DNA of 64,000 bases from Dactylorhiza incarnata (taxonomy: Eukaryota > Streptophyta > Magnoliopsida > Asparagales > Orchidaceae). A program made the translations under genes and the position numbers. The stretch is from assembly GCA_033032865.1 (NCBI GenBank), contig JAWHQI010000327.1, positions 1-64,000 of the forward strand, given 5' to 3'. The notes beneath the pieces are model-generated. The model was not told the origin of the DNA and made no database searches. It saw only the letters and a program-made list of their open reading frames with translations. Positions 24,260 to 35,241 of the stretch are shown piece by piece. Numbering within the stretch: the stretch's first letter is position 1; the number at the start of each line of letters is the position of its first letter.

Positions 24260-24690
24260 TATGTACACCTCGTCTTTTCGCCGGACTTCTTTGACTGTTT
24301 GAGCGGATGTTAAGATGATGCGGGTGACAGAGGGTATACCTGGTAGTGAGATTAACTGCCCATTTGGGCTCCGAAGGTGTATCTCTCGAGTCGAACAATT
24401 GATTTGGGCGCTATGCTCAACCAACCAATCCATTCCTAAAATGATGTCGAATCCGGTTATCGCCAGAATGGTTGCGTTGATTTCGAATTCTACGCCTCCT
24501 AGCGTTGCTTGGAAGGAGCCTTCTCCGTGGACATCATGTCTGATCCATCCGGGAGTCGTATTCGTATCGACATTCCGGATGATCGTACAGTGTTTTCTTT
24601 GTCTGCGATGAAGTTCTGTGCGACGAAGGAATGCGTGGCACCGGTATCGAACAACGTTTTATCGGGGTGACCTTCTACCAGAAGCAAACC
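24260..24690 (-). pseudogene. Tekay aspartic protease
   Basis: 24499-24687 (minus) reads DKTLFDTGATHSFVAQNFI, with the D-T-G active site of retroviral-type proteases. It continues after a frame change near 24500 as MDWLVEHSAQINCSTREIHL, the conserved downstream part. It lies between gag and RT as expected. Confidence 0.87.
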
Positions 24691-25017
24691 TGATAATACA
24701 TATATGTACTATGATCATAAGCTTTTTACAGATATAGATGTGTAGTAATTACACCAGCCAAACAAAAGACTACATCACAGATTTCTACTATATCATCCTA
24801 CTAGGATATCATGGCTAATGAAAATAGATATCTATCACCACATCTGGTGCAGGGCCGTGCTGGAGATCTAAAGCGTATGCCTCGAGCGCTGCTACTCTGC
24901 CCTGTCTGCCCTGGCCTCTCCTGCCTGTAGGTCGTCCTCTGCGTCCACCTCGTCCTCGTCCTCTCTCCGCGACTCCATGTACTGCTCTTAGGCTGGGTCT
25001 ACCTATAGCCTGAGGGC

Positions 25018-25995
25018 AGAAAGCTCGTATGTGCCCAGGCTGCTGGCAAAGGTAGCAGTTCCTTGTAAAGGGGGCATCTCGTCATGCGGCTGGGGCGGCC
25101 TGAGGTGCTGGAGCTGGAGGTGCTAGTCGGGGCTGGGGTGCCTGCCCATATGGCTAGTGGCGCTGACGCTGCCTCCTACCCCGGTCCTGTCTGCGAGGGC
25201 CTACTCCTCTCTCTTGACCCTGAGCCCGGGGAACCTCCACATATCCCCTACGCTGCTGGGCCACCATTCTCTGATCCATCTCTAACGCTGAGGCGTGAGA
25301 GACGATCGTGTGAAAGGTCCACTGGGAGATCATGATCAATGTCTGTCGAAGATCATCTCGTAGACCTCGATAGAATCTAGACGCCCTATCCCTGTCTGTA
25401 ACTGCCAAGGTCCCGGCAAAACGGGCTAGATGGATGAACTCTCGCTGGTACTCCGGTACCGTCCTCTCTCCTTGCCGGATCTGCAGGAAACACTCCTGAA
25501 GTGCAATCCTATCTGCGTCCGAGATAAAGTGCTCTAGGAAGGCCTCTGAGAACTCTCCCCAGAGGACAGTGCTGCGTGGTCGCCCCCTAAATGTAGAGCG
25601 GCTGGCTTCCCTCCACCAATCTCGGGCATAGCCCTCTAGCAAGGTCACCACCAAGGATACTGCGGCCACGGAGGGGCACATCATCCCAACCAAGAGCTCC
25701 TCTACTCTCTCCACCCACTCTTCTGCCTGTATGGCAGACTCGGTGCCTCGGAAGGTAGGGGCCTTAGCCCCCAGAACGTCGTCAGAAGGTCGGTAGGCAC
25801 GGTGGTCTGCTGGGGTGGCCGTAGGATGGCCGTCTGGAAGGTGGCTAGCAGGGTTGTCAGTGTCCGTCCTAAATCTGTATCAACAAACGAGACTGCAGCT
25901 GGGGCGGCCGGAGCCGGTGGTGGAGTGGTAGGATGGTACTGATCCCTAGAGGAGGACCTTCCGTTACTGGACTCCGGTATCTGGAGAAGTAACAA
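25018..25995 (-). pseudogene. Tekay gag with zinc knuckle
   Basis: The frame at 25702-25995 is the Pro/Thr-rich N-terminal part. 25154-25714 holds the capsid core: EGYARDWWREASRSTFRG, FLEHFISDADRIALQECF, YQREFIHLARFAG and FYRGLRDDLRQTLI. The next frame has a zinc knuckle at about 25018-25064: CYLCQQPGHIRAFC, C-x2-C-x4-H-x4-C. At least two frame changes separate the parts. A poorly conserved leader with unassigned open frame (25869-26252) precedes it. Confidence 0.87.
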
Positions 25996-26207
25996 GCGAA
26001 CATCAGTATTTGCAAAACTAAGGGAATTTTGCAGAACTGATTGAAAGGAAGCGGAAAAATGCGTGGTGTACTACCGTACAATCTAGGATCCTTAAACCTT
26101 AAACCTAAGGGTCCACCAGGCTTCCGCTGCGTGGTTCGTCCCAAACCAAGGAACGGAAACTGGGAAAGGAGGATCAAAAGACTGCCCCACGTGGTCGGAT
26201 CGTGGTA

Positions 26208-26218
26208 GCTCTGATCCA
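26208..26218 (-). other. Degenerate primer binding site of the Tekay element
   Basis: The minus strand reads TGGATCAGAGC just after the LTR edge at 26221. It looks like the iMet site TGGTATCAGAGC with a small internal change, so the primer assignment is likely but not certain. Confidence 0.65.
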
Positions 26219-27534
26219 TTTGTAAGACCCCCCCCCCCCCCCCCCCCCCCAAACTGAACCGGGTTCAGGGATGGGGGATCTTACTGCCCAAGGACGGCCA
26301 CTAGCACTTCCCGGGTGGCAACGGCCCACCCTCTCAAACGCTGAGTGGTCGCCTTGTCAGGCACAAGAATCACAACATCACATCAGATTCACACAGCGGA
26401 AGAATTAGAAATAGGAAAACTAGCACACAACTTATAATTACATAACAAAAGGGGCCGAAGCCCATTGTTTAGTACATCTGCCTCGGGGCTACACATGACT
26501 AATACACAGTGCTCTTAAACTAGTCCTACACTATAGGACTCACGTCGCGGAAGACAAGGGGCGAGACTGGAGTATCCGGTCGGGCCATCTCTAAGGCTGG
26601 TATGTCATCCTGCGGTGCGGGGGCTTCGCACTGTCCCATTTCCTGTGATTGGTTATAAGAATAACCGTTAGTCACAGAGCTAAGTAGAAAACACATCCCC
26701 TCCCCGGATCCGTATCCAGGGGCGGGCTAATGGACAGAAATAAATAGCCGAAACAAGGTAGAGGGTTAGCAGCAGGTAAACATATATATATATATATATA
26801 TCAATAGGGCATCCAACCCTAATATCCGCGTGGTGATACGAACGCGCGGTATAGAAAACATACAACACTATCTCGCACATACTCGTACCCAGGTATTCAA
26901 ACCTGTACACACAAAAACTCTGTGTCGACACAGCTTCGACCGCTTTGCTTCAAGCTGGGTAGCGAACCCCGCGGGCCTGACCGATGTGGCTGTCGGTGAC
27001 AGTGGCCAGTCCTGCCACTTCTGAATGTAGTCGTGTCGTATCACTCAGGCCCTCTCGTACAGCAAGGTGTACTAACTGGATGTGAGCGACATCTGGCGAT
27101 TCCGAGGTTTAGGCCGACCAGCGGAGACAAAACTGCGGGTTCGGAGTGGTGATCACCACTGTGCACATCTCCCTGTCTCCATGAGTCGTCACCCCACCCG
27201 CACCGGTACGAACGATATGCGGGCGTGACCGACCCGCCACTTCCAAAACAATCTTTGAAAGCAAGCTTTATCACAGAGCAAGCGCTTTAAAACTTAACGC
27301 GGCATTCTTACTCGACCAGTCACTCGACCCGTGACCGGGAGGCTCAGCGGTAGGAGGGCTCCTTATTTGGGGCTGACTCATGAGGAGGGACTCAACTTCG
27401 GGTCTTCCCCAACTAAGGCCTCACAGAAAGGAGGAGAAGCACCGCTTGCCAGCGTAGAACTGCGGTTAGCATCAAAATATAAAAAGTGCAGCATAAGCAG
27501 TAAGAAAGGTCGGAAGCAGGGGCCGAAATATCAG

Positions 27535-27774
27535 GACCAGTATGAGACTGGAGAAATGAAAGTACTGAAAGCAGTAAATCAGGACCAGTGCGAGACTGGA
27601 GAAATGAAAGTACTGAAAGCAGTAAATAAGGACCAGTGCGAGACTGGAGAATTGAAAGTACTGAAAGCAGTAAAGAAGGACCAGTGCGAGACTGGAGAAT
27701 TGAAAGTACTGAAAGCAGTAAATAAGGACCAGTGCGAGACTAGTGAAATGAAAGTACTGAAAGCAGTAAATAAA
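27535..27774 (+). repeat. 48-bp minisatellite, 5 units, right Tekay LTR
   Basis: The same five-unit array as at 18375-18614. Equal unit number in both LTRs indicates it was present before insertion and has not expanded since. Confidence 0.93.
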
Positions 27775-29477
27775 TAAAGGGTTAGTAGTCCAATCACTCC
27801 ATAACAGAAGGCTTCAACGTCGACTTCGTTCTTAAGAGGAGGTTCTGCTTTCTCCCCGTTCACATGGGTTCTACTCCATTCCCAGGAGTTTATTTACGTT
27901 CCATGAGATTTAGTATTTTCCCTTTGCCGTGGATTTGTTCTTTTTATTATCTCGGCATTACTGCATTGCAGCGTCGCTCCGCGATTTCGTCCCAATTTTC
28001 ACGTCGATATTTTAAACTTAGTCGATTCCTTAGATCGATACGCGTAATTTTACTATACCGCTAAAATACGTGTTTCGAGGGCGCCAATTTATTCCAACTA
28101 ATTCCGTTTGTTTTGGGTGTTTAATTTGCTCGTAAAAGACTCTTAGAGGATCAAAATAAAAGGTCACACCTCCCAACTTTAATAGTAGTAGTTAAAAACC
28201 CTTAATTAGAGCCTAGGATTTTTGGGGATTTTTACGAACTCGTTTGGGCTTTTTATTCCTTAAAATAAACTTTATAAAGGGGTTTAAAAATAGTAAAACT
28301 CCTCCTAAAAATCCCAAAAAATTATAGTAGGTACCCCTCAGAGTGGGGAATATCTTCCTTGTTGGAAGTTTTGGCTGAAAATGCCTCTATTTCCCTTAGG
28401 AAATTAAATTAGGGGAAGGGCTGTTTTGGGGTGCCAATAGCAGAGGAGAAACAGGCTGGGGCGCCGCACCGGGCACCCTCCTTGGGTCCCCACAGCGGAT
28501 CCACAGCGGATCCGCTGTGGGGGCGCACAAATGGAGGCAGGGGGCAGGAAACCAGATTACAGGAGCCGCCCGATCCCCTGGGGGAGATCGTGCGGCTCCC
28601 GTTCATTTAACGGGAGAAAGCCACTGCCGCCGCCGGGCAGCGGCCAGCTGGGGTCGGCGCCGCACCGGTCAGTGCGCCGGGGGCCGGCGACCACTCTGGT
28701 GGTGGTCCAGCGGCCTGGCGCCGCCGGCCATCGCCGAAAAAGAGGTAAGAAGGGGCGGGAGGCGGTGGCGCGGCCTGCATGCAGGCTTGCTGCGCCGCCG
28801 CCTCCACGGGGAGAGCCTCCGCTGCCGCCCCTGGCTGGGGAGCCGGGGAGGGGGCAATCCTCTAGCGGGGGTCTGGCGTCCTGGCGCCGCCTACCGCTGC
28901 CGGGGGGAGGGCCTTTTCCCGTACAGGAAGGGCAAGGAGGACGGGGAAAGGGGCGCGGGTGCCGCCGGAGGCGCGTCCTCCGGCAGCCCTGCTGCCGTCC
29001 CTCGTCGGAGCAGAGGTCCCCCGTGGGGACCTGCTCCCCCAGCGCCACCACCGGCGCTGGGGTGCAAACTTTACGGCCAACCCCCTAGCCTGGATAAGCT
29101 TTGGGGTGGGGCTGGCGGCACTCCGGCGACGGGGAGGCGGCCGGGATGCTTCCAGAGGAGTGGGAAGGGGGAAGGTAGGGTCTTCTACCTGTAGTGGAGG
29201 TGGAGCTCGGGAGGTGGAGGGGCGGCTTGCCATGGGGTAAAGGGTGGCGGCGGTTTGGTTGGGCAGGGCTCCGATAGGGGTGGGTGGCTGGGCTAGCCGG
29301 CAGGGAGGAAGTTGAGAGAGAGATGGGCAGTGTGCCTCAGGAGGGAGGGCTTGGCCCTCCTTTTATAGGGGAGGAGGAGGCCTCCTCCCCCTTCCTCCCT
29401 TTTCCCCACGTGGGGTTAAGGGAGGGTGAGTGGGGGGGGGGGGATATTTTCTCCCCCCCCCCCTCACCTTCTCTCTC

Positions 29478-29509
<32 letters not shown>

Positions 29510-29609
29510 CTTGCCCCAATAGGGGGCTCTGCCTATTCATGGGCATCCCCCTCCCTTGGGGGAGGGGATTCTCTCTCCCCCTTTTCTTTTCCCAACAAAT
29601 TTCATGCTC

Positions 29610-29640
<31 letters not shown>

Positions 29641-29754
29641 GACCGAGGTCAACTTAGGACGGGGTCCTTCATGGTCCACAAGATTTGTCGGGGCCGAGGC
29701 CGAGTTTGTGTGTTTCACATTTCGTACGTTGCACTGAGGGGTCTGCATAGTCCT

Positions 29755-30310
29755 AAAATGGCATACTCTTCATATGACCTCAGATTGACGGTCAACGAGT
29801 TCCGTGACGTTCGAGTGGACTATATAAGTCAAACGAAACTGACGGGAGTCGAATAAGAGTTCGTTTGGCTACTATCCCACAATAGTGTGGTAGCGGCGCA
29901 CAATAATACTCAAAATGGTCGTTTTCTCTAAACGACCTCAGATCGAGGTGCAACAAATTTCGTTGCACTCGTATTGGTCATGCAAGTCTAACGGAACTGA
30001 CGGAAGTCAATTCGGGGTTCGTACGACCACTATTCATAATAATGAGGAAGTGGCGCGTTACGACACTCAAAATGGTGTTTTCTCTAAACAACCTCGGATC
30101 GGGGCGCAACGAATTCTGTTGCACTCGTATCGGTCATACGAGTCTAATAGGACTGACGGAAGTCAGATCGGAGTACGTTTGACCATTATCCCACACTGGT
30201 GTGGTAGCGGCGCACAACGATACTCAAAATGGTCGTTTTCTCTAAATGACCTCGTATTGAGGTGCAACGAAACCCGTCGCGCTCGTATCGGTCCTACGAG
30301 TCTAGCTGAT
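29755..30310 (+). repeat. Tandem repeat of about 155 bp with hairpins, right Tekay LTR
   Basis: Counterpart of 20573-21130. The GGTCGTTT/AAACGACC hairpin is intact at 29917-29937, partly altered on both arms at about 30074-30093, and kept with one G-T pair at about 30231-30251. Confidence 0.83.
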
Positions 30311-30437
30311 CTGACATAATTTAATTCGGGGTTCGTAGCACATAACCCTAAATCGGGTTATTTCTACCGTTCGGGCCTACTTTTATTGGGCCCACTAGGG
30401 TCTAGTGGCCCAATAAAAGTCAGGATGTTACAACGTC

Positions 30438-31399
30438 GACTTCCCTATAGAACAATTTTTAAATGCAAATCGAGCAGATTAAGGCAATGATTAAGATCTG
30501 ATTATGACCGTTAAGGATCCAATTAAGGAATACATTTATTCTAATGGGGTCAGATGCAACAAGGAATAATATTAGCAGCAAATCTATATATACTAAAGGA
30601 AAGACAAAAGAAGTGACGATTATTATTCTGGAGGATATTTCAAAAAACTCTCTTATCTCTCTCGTCTCCTTCTTCCTCTCCATCCAAAAGTCTTCTTAGA
30701 ACAACTCTAGCCGACAAGATCATCTTCTCTCAAATCTGAATGCTCTTCTCTCAAGGATTCTACATTTCTTCTTTAGGATTCCTCTCCAATCAGATTCAAA
30801 CTTCTCTCTATTGAATCTCAACATTATCTCAGGGGGAATTGTTGTTGTTGATGGTATCTTTTACATTAAGAATCCACACAGTTCTTACAAGAACCAAAAT
30901 CCTTAGAGCTTGCTGAAGAGGATTACATTGTGAAAACAAAAAATCAACCACAACCTATTGATAGAGTTTTGAAAATCACTCTCTAAAGGGTTCAATGGTT
31001 TTGAATCTCCTTATCAAAAGGCTCAATGGTTCTGTGAATCTTCTTTATCAAAAGATTTAGGGGTTTAGAAAGACCTTATCAAAAAATTTACTGGTTCTAA
31101 GAATCTTCCTTATCAAAAGATGCAGTTGTAATTGGTTCTAAGAGTCAACTTATCAAAAGACTCATCGCTCATTAGTGGATAGTCTGCCAATGGGAAGAAG
31201 AGTGGAGTACCCAAATATTTTGGGGAACCACTATAAATCTGTGTCTTCTGGTTGCTTAATTTTCTGTGAATAATTTCATATTTTACGTGCATTGCATTAG
31301 AATAAAACTCTGCGACATGTACTGTGATTAATTGTGTAAACATTTTTAAAATGATATTCACCCCCTCTAGAGTAAATTTTGATTATGGTTATCCACTTA
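30438..31399 (+). repeat. 3' LTR of the Sirevirus-type element, second part
   Basis: Resumes exactly where 17068 stopped, once the TSD is counted once, and matches 3045-3985 of the left LTR. It ends in ATCCACTTA followed by (TA)n, where the left LTR has TTCACTTTCA, so the terminal bases are altered. Confidence 0.88.
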
Positions 31400-31417
31400 T
31401 ATATATATATTATTACA

Positions 31418-31976
31418 CTGGATGCTTATCATGATATACAAGTTGCTCATCTAAATCATCACGCTGCCTGGATCACAATGTTGCACTGAGTATGTCCAGG
31501 GAAAAGTCTTCTCCTACGAGACGCGCTCCAAGATCGTCATACTATTTGTTCATCAATATTGAGCCGCGCCTAGTTTTGGGGAACAAGTGTTCAGACACGT
31601 CCAGAACTGCCTCTTTGATGGAAATTCTCTTGGCGCATGCTCGAGTTGGCCATTGAGTTGTTGCGATATGTGGTTCTAAGCAAGGTCCCTTGGGGGTCGT
31701 CAGCATTGCCTTCCCCTCGTTGGATCACACCGTTGCACTGAGTACACTTGGGGAAAAGTCTTCTCCTACGAGACGTGCTCCAAGATCGTCGTACTATTTG
31801 TTCATCAATATTGAGTCACACCTAGTTTTGGGGAACAAGTGTTCAGACACGTCCAGAACTGTCTCTTTGATGGAAATTTTCTTGGCGCATGCTCGAGTTG
31901 GCCATTGAGTTGCTGCGATATGTTGTTCTAAGCAAGGTCCCTTGGGGGTCGTCAGCACTGCCTTCCCCTCGTTGGT
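31418..31976. repeat. Local repeat, copies B and C (252-bp tandem)
   Basis: GGATCACAATGTTGCACTGAG at 31470 and GGATCACACCGTTGCACTGAG at 31722 mark two tandem units 252 bp apart, highly similar to the end GTCGTCAGC-TTGCCTTCCCCTCGTT. The same unit, more diverged, is copy A at 2425-2661. Short open frames exist, but no protein family is recognised. Confidence 0.85.
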
Positions 31977-32022
31977 AGGTCATATTTATAAGCAACTGAG
32001 AGTAGGGGTAGGTAGATTTCAA

Positions 32023-32056
<34 letters not shown>

Positions 32057-32644
32057 CACACACATGTGCTGGCTCGATTCTACCCTTGGCGAGTTGCGGT
32101 GAGTTGAGTTCAGAATAGGCGATCTGCAAGGTGTGGCTTCAACGAGTTGGACGCTAGTTCCCGATGAGTTGTACCCAATGCCTGTAGGGTTCTTTGACAT
32201 GTGCTTGCTTTTCTATCATCTTGTCACATCGACCTTTCACTTATATTGATTGCCCTCTGCGAATACAGGTTGTACAATAAAAACATAAATTTTAAAACGA
32301 AATAAGAACTCATAAATTAAACTCAATTATAAAATATTATAAAAGTTATAATAAAAAGAGTAATATTGAAATATTAATGTTTCACCAAATGATTTTTTTC
32401 ACTTATATATATTATTATAAATACTACTAGTCATGCACACAGCTACACTTGTACATGTCTGCTCTTTTTGCGAACATGCTCTGCCCATGCATAAAATATT
32501 TGAGAGTCAGTGGGCACCCAAAGTAGCGACCTTACGAGTTTTGTCCGTGGTGTTAATTTAAAAACGAAGCAAAAAATATTTTGCCTTAATATTACTTTGA
32601 GATAAAAAATGAAGAATAAAAAACCTGAAATAGAAAAATAACAA
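31977..32644. other. AT-rich intergenic DNA with a C29 tract
   Basis: C29 at 32025-32053 is followed by CTCCCACACACATG. After that the sequence is AT-rich with no recognisable gene or element. Confidence 0.5.
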
Positions 32645-32983
32645 TGTAACGCCCAGCGCCGGCCTACCCCGGTTCAATCAGAGGAAATCCCGAATCGACA
32701 CATTACAGAGCTGCAGCCTAAGTACCCCAAAGCCTCTCCGCGCCTATTTCTCAGCAGCAACGCATTGTTGAGGCCGGGTCTCAAACCCGCAACCCCCTTG
32801 ATAAAGAGTTTTCAAACCACTCATCGTCACCAATTGAGTTGCAGGTTCGAGACCCGGTCTCAACAAGCCACTGCTGAGAAATAGGCGCGGAGAAGCTTTG
32901 GGGTGCTTGGGCTGCAGCCCACAAACATGCCGGTTCGAGATTTCCTCTGGTTGAAACAGGGTAGGCCGGCCCTGGGCGTTACA
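32645..32983. repeat. Foldback element / long inverted repeat
   Basis: Arms 32645-32793 and 32838-32983 are near-complementary over their length, around a 44-bp loop (32794-32837). The ends are TGTAACGCCCAGCGCCGGCC and its inverse GGCCGGCCCTGGGCGTTACA. The termini resemble the TGTAAC starts of chromovirus LTRs, so it may be made of two inverted LTR ends, or be a MITE. No clear TSD: AACAA on the left, AAAAA on the right. A transcript would fold into one long hairpin. Confidence 0.85.
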
Positions 32984-33119
32984 AAAAAACACATTCTCTC
33001 ACCCGGTCCTGTCTTTCTCTCATATGCCCTAGCTATTTTAATAAGTTTCAGAGGTTTAATTTTGATGGATCATCCAATGACAACGAAAGTTCATTTTGGT
33101 ACGAATTTTGTACACCATT

Positions 33120-33869
33120 TGTACAACCCCGGTACTCGCCAGGAAGTGAGCGGAGACTAAGGAATCAACAGGCGAGAGGAATGAGAAGGAGGGCAAGCCA
33201 GAGTCCCAAAGCAGGCTCGCAGGAAAGCGGGCGATCCGAGCTCTCACCGGCTGCTCGCAGGGAGCGGGCGAGTCGGGCTCTCGCTGGCCGCTCTCGGGAA
33301 GGCGAGCAGGCCTGGACCCTGGCCCGCCCGCAGGAAGGTAGGCGAGCCAGGTCCTCCCTGGTCGCGAGAGGAGCCCCTGTGGGTGGCTCGCCCTGTAAGG
33401 GTCCAGGGGTGTTTTTACCTGGAAGCCCCTGGTGGTCTGCAGTTAGCCTCTCCAAACAATGGAGTTTGGCTGTTGGCAGACCATTTTGGGTTGCGTATGA
33501 CAAAAGAGTAAGGCGGAATCCCGCTATTAGCAGACCGGACTTGAAAAACTATAAATAGACCTTGAAGGGTACCTTTGGAGAGGATTCCGATCTCAGTACT
33601 CGGAGCTTCTTCCTCCCTAGGTTATATTGGCTTAGCTCTCAGGCTCTCCAAGGTGCCCAGTCTTGGCTTTGGCTTGGGAGGGGAAGCGCTCAAAGATCTT
33701 CCGGGTGTGTGGTGGGACCTCCTCGCTGAGACCAAGGGTCTGTGTCTAGTTCAAAGTCTCCGGTCTGTTCCTTCCGAGGAATCTGTAAGTGCCAGCTGCC
33801 CCTCATCTTTGAGGGCCCGAGCTCCACAAGAAACCATGTCTTGGTTTCAACATTGTCTTGGTTTCAACA
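33120..33869 (+). repeat. 5' LTR of the first Tat element
   Basis: TGTACAACCCC to GTTTCAACA. It has TATAAATA at 33550-33557 and many GCTCGC/GCGAGC motifs. It matches 45352-46105 closely with scattered changes. Confidence 0.92.
33550..33557 (+). promoter_or_regulatory. TATA box of the Tat 5' LTR
   Basis: TATAAATA in the sense orientation about 310 bp before the LTR end; also present in the right LTR at 45785-45792. It should drive genomic RNA synthesis. Confidence 0.7.
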
Positions 33870-33991
33870 TTTTGGTGCGGTGAGCGTGAAGTGCAGCTAG
33901 TTCAAGAAAGCTCTAAGGAAGAGACATGGCGGGAGACGACGAGTGAGAGACGGGCTTCGGCGGCTCACCACGACCCAGCGCGCCAGCAACG

Positions 33992-34999
33992 ATGGAGATG
34001 CTGGCCGACCTCAATAGGGACCCACTCGGGGCATTTCAGTGTGCCTTCGCCACGGCCCTTGGGGGTCTCGCGACTCCTACGCCCCAAACGGCCCCTCCAG
34101 CTGGAGTAGGTGAGGGCGCCCTGGGGCAGAGGCCAGGGAAGGAGGAAATGTCCCAGGCGCCAGAGCGAGACCTCGCGAGGCAGGAGCTTTTCCCCAGCCA
34201 GGTGAGTGCGAGCGGAGCCCAGGCGAGCGCTTCCCCAAGAGAAGGGATCCCGGACAGTGGGGTCTCGGCGAGTGGTCCCTCAGCGAGCGCGAGGCCGGTA
34301 GGAGCCGTGTCGCCCGGGGAGCTCGCGAGGCGAGTGGAGCAGGTCAGGGGTGTGAAGGAGGCAGCCCTTTCTGTGAGTTGGTGCTCTTGACACCACTCCC
34401 TGAGGGGTTCAATGAGCCGCCCCATGACGCTGTATACCGGCCAGGACGATCCCACTCAGCACCTGCAGTGGTTCGAAGACATGGTCTCTATCAGACCTAT
34501 GTCGGACGCTTTCAAGTGCCGACTCTTCGCCACCACCCTGAAAGAGAAAGCAAGGGACTGGTTCCACCAGTTTCCCTCCGGGTCGATCTATGCCTTCGAG
34601 GACTTCCGTCGTGGCTTCCTGCTACGCTCCTCGACCTCGAAGAAGAGGAAGAAGGACTCTAAGATGCTCTTCAACATCAAGCAGAGACCGGGGGAGTTGT
34701 TGGCCCATTATGTGGATCGGTTCCAGGAGGAGGTCCTCCTCATCCAAGAGGTGTCAGGGTACACCCTTCAGTTTGCCTTCATAGTGGGGCTGCGGGAGGG
34801 ATTCTTCAAGATGGACCTCAAGAGGAGGGCTCCCTTGTCGTTTGAGGAGCTGATGGAGAGAGCGGCGGAGGAGATAGAAGGGGAGATCGCCAACCCCGAG
34901 TTCACAAAGAGGTTCTCATGGCTAACCGAGCCGGAGGCCAAGCAACTAGAAGCGAGAAGAAGAGAAGAGGTAAGGGCCCCGAAGGTGGGGTGGAGGTAG
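33992..34999 (+). pseudogene. Tat gag, frameshifted
   Basis: The first frame (33992-34390) is a poorly conserved Ala/Ser/Pro-rich N-terminal part starting MEMLADLNRDPLGAF. The capsid core is in 34412-34999: MTLYTGQDDPTQHLQWFEDM, FKCRLFATTLKEKARDWFHQ, FEDFRRGFLLRS, ELLAHYVDRFQEE and FIVGLREGFFKMDL, typical of Tat gag. The frame changes twice around 34378-34420; one of these coincides with one C too many in the run at about 34420. A knuckle-like CDFHEEEGHATATC lies downstream at about 35246-35290 in another frame. Confidence 0.85.
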
Positions 35000-35241
35000 C
35001 AAGAAGGAGGGAGGCAGGGCCCGGGAAGGGGTTTCCACCAGGGAGGGGGCAACTTTCAGGGAGGCCAAAGAAGACCCCATTAGCTAGGGTGGAGGCAAGG
35101 CCCGAGGCCACCTCCCCACCCGCCTCAGCAGGCGATAGCGATTGGGAGAGGGAGAGCAAAAGGAGGAAGAGGAGCAGGGGCCGGAGGAGCCGGTCCTAGG
35201 AGGAGGAATAGAGGGGTAGATGCCGAGAGGAGGGCGCGACA

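Larger units (their letters stand above)
17069..30432 (-). mobile_element. Tekay/Del-type chromovirus (Ty3/Gypsy), complete LTR-to-LTR
   Basis: Seen: 5-bp TSD ACGTC on both sides, TG...CA termini and two LTRs of about 4.2 kb. The minus-strand interior of about 5 kb encodes gag, protease, RT, RNase H, integrase and a C-terminal chromodomain-like segment. Known: very long LTRs, a terminal TGTAACATCC and a chromodomain after integrase fit the Tekay (Del) lineage. Pol carries in-frame stops at 21520-21522, 22441-22443, 22651-22653, 23915-23917 and 24101-24103, so this copy is not autonomous. The LTRs match closely with scattered changes, so it is younger than its Sirevirus host. Confidence 0.93.
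26221..30432 (-). repeat. 5' LTR (right copy) of the Tekay element, 4212 bp
   Basis: Same termini and internal order as the left copy. The size difference comes mainly from longer homopolymers: C23 at 26228-26250, C30 at 29481-29510 and G29 at 29610-29638. These replace shorter or mixed runs in the left copy, for example CCCCCCCTCCCC at 17076-17087. Confidence 0.93.
2662..31399 (+). mobile_element. Sirevirus-type (Ty1/Copia) LTR retrotransposon with two nested insertions
   Basis: Seen: two related LTRs (2662-3990; 16678-17068 plus 30438-31399), an iMet-type PBS after the left LTR, a purine tract before the right LTR, and plus-strand remnants in Copia order: gag, integrase, RT, RNase H. After RNase H comes about 2.5 kb of extra coding-like sequence in the place where Sireviruses carry an envelope-like ORF. 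Every domain has stops and frameshifts, and the LTRs differ at many positions, so this is the oldest element in its nest. Two Gypsy elements interrupt it, in gag and in the 3' LTR. The right end runs into a TA microsatellite and lacks a clean CA terminus; no TSD is evident. Confidence 0.85.

Noticed and set aside
27331..27777. 148-residue frame with 16-residue repeats (DQCETGEMKVLKAVNK)
   Set aside because: It is the translation of the 48-bp minisatellite in the Tekay LTR; the left copy has an in-frame stop, so it is not a conserved protein.
31690..31908. 72-residue plus-strand frame in the local repeat
   Set aside because: It ends and restarts differently in copies A, B and C and has no recognisable domain, so it was treated as repeat DNA.
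32760..32860. tRNA-like words (GGTTCGAGACC) in the foldback loop region
   Set aside because: No cloverleaf, anticodon arm or promoter boxes fit; the words belong to the inverted repeat arms.
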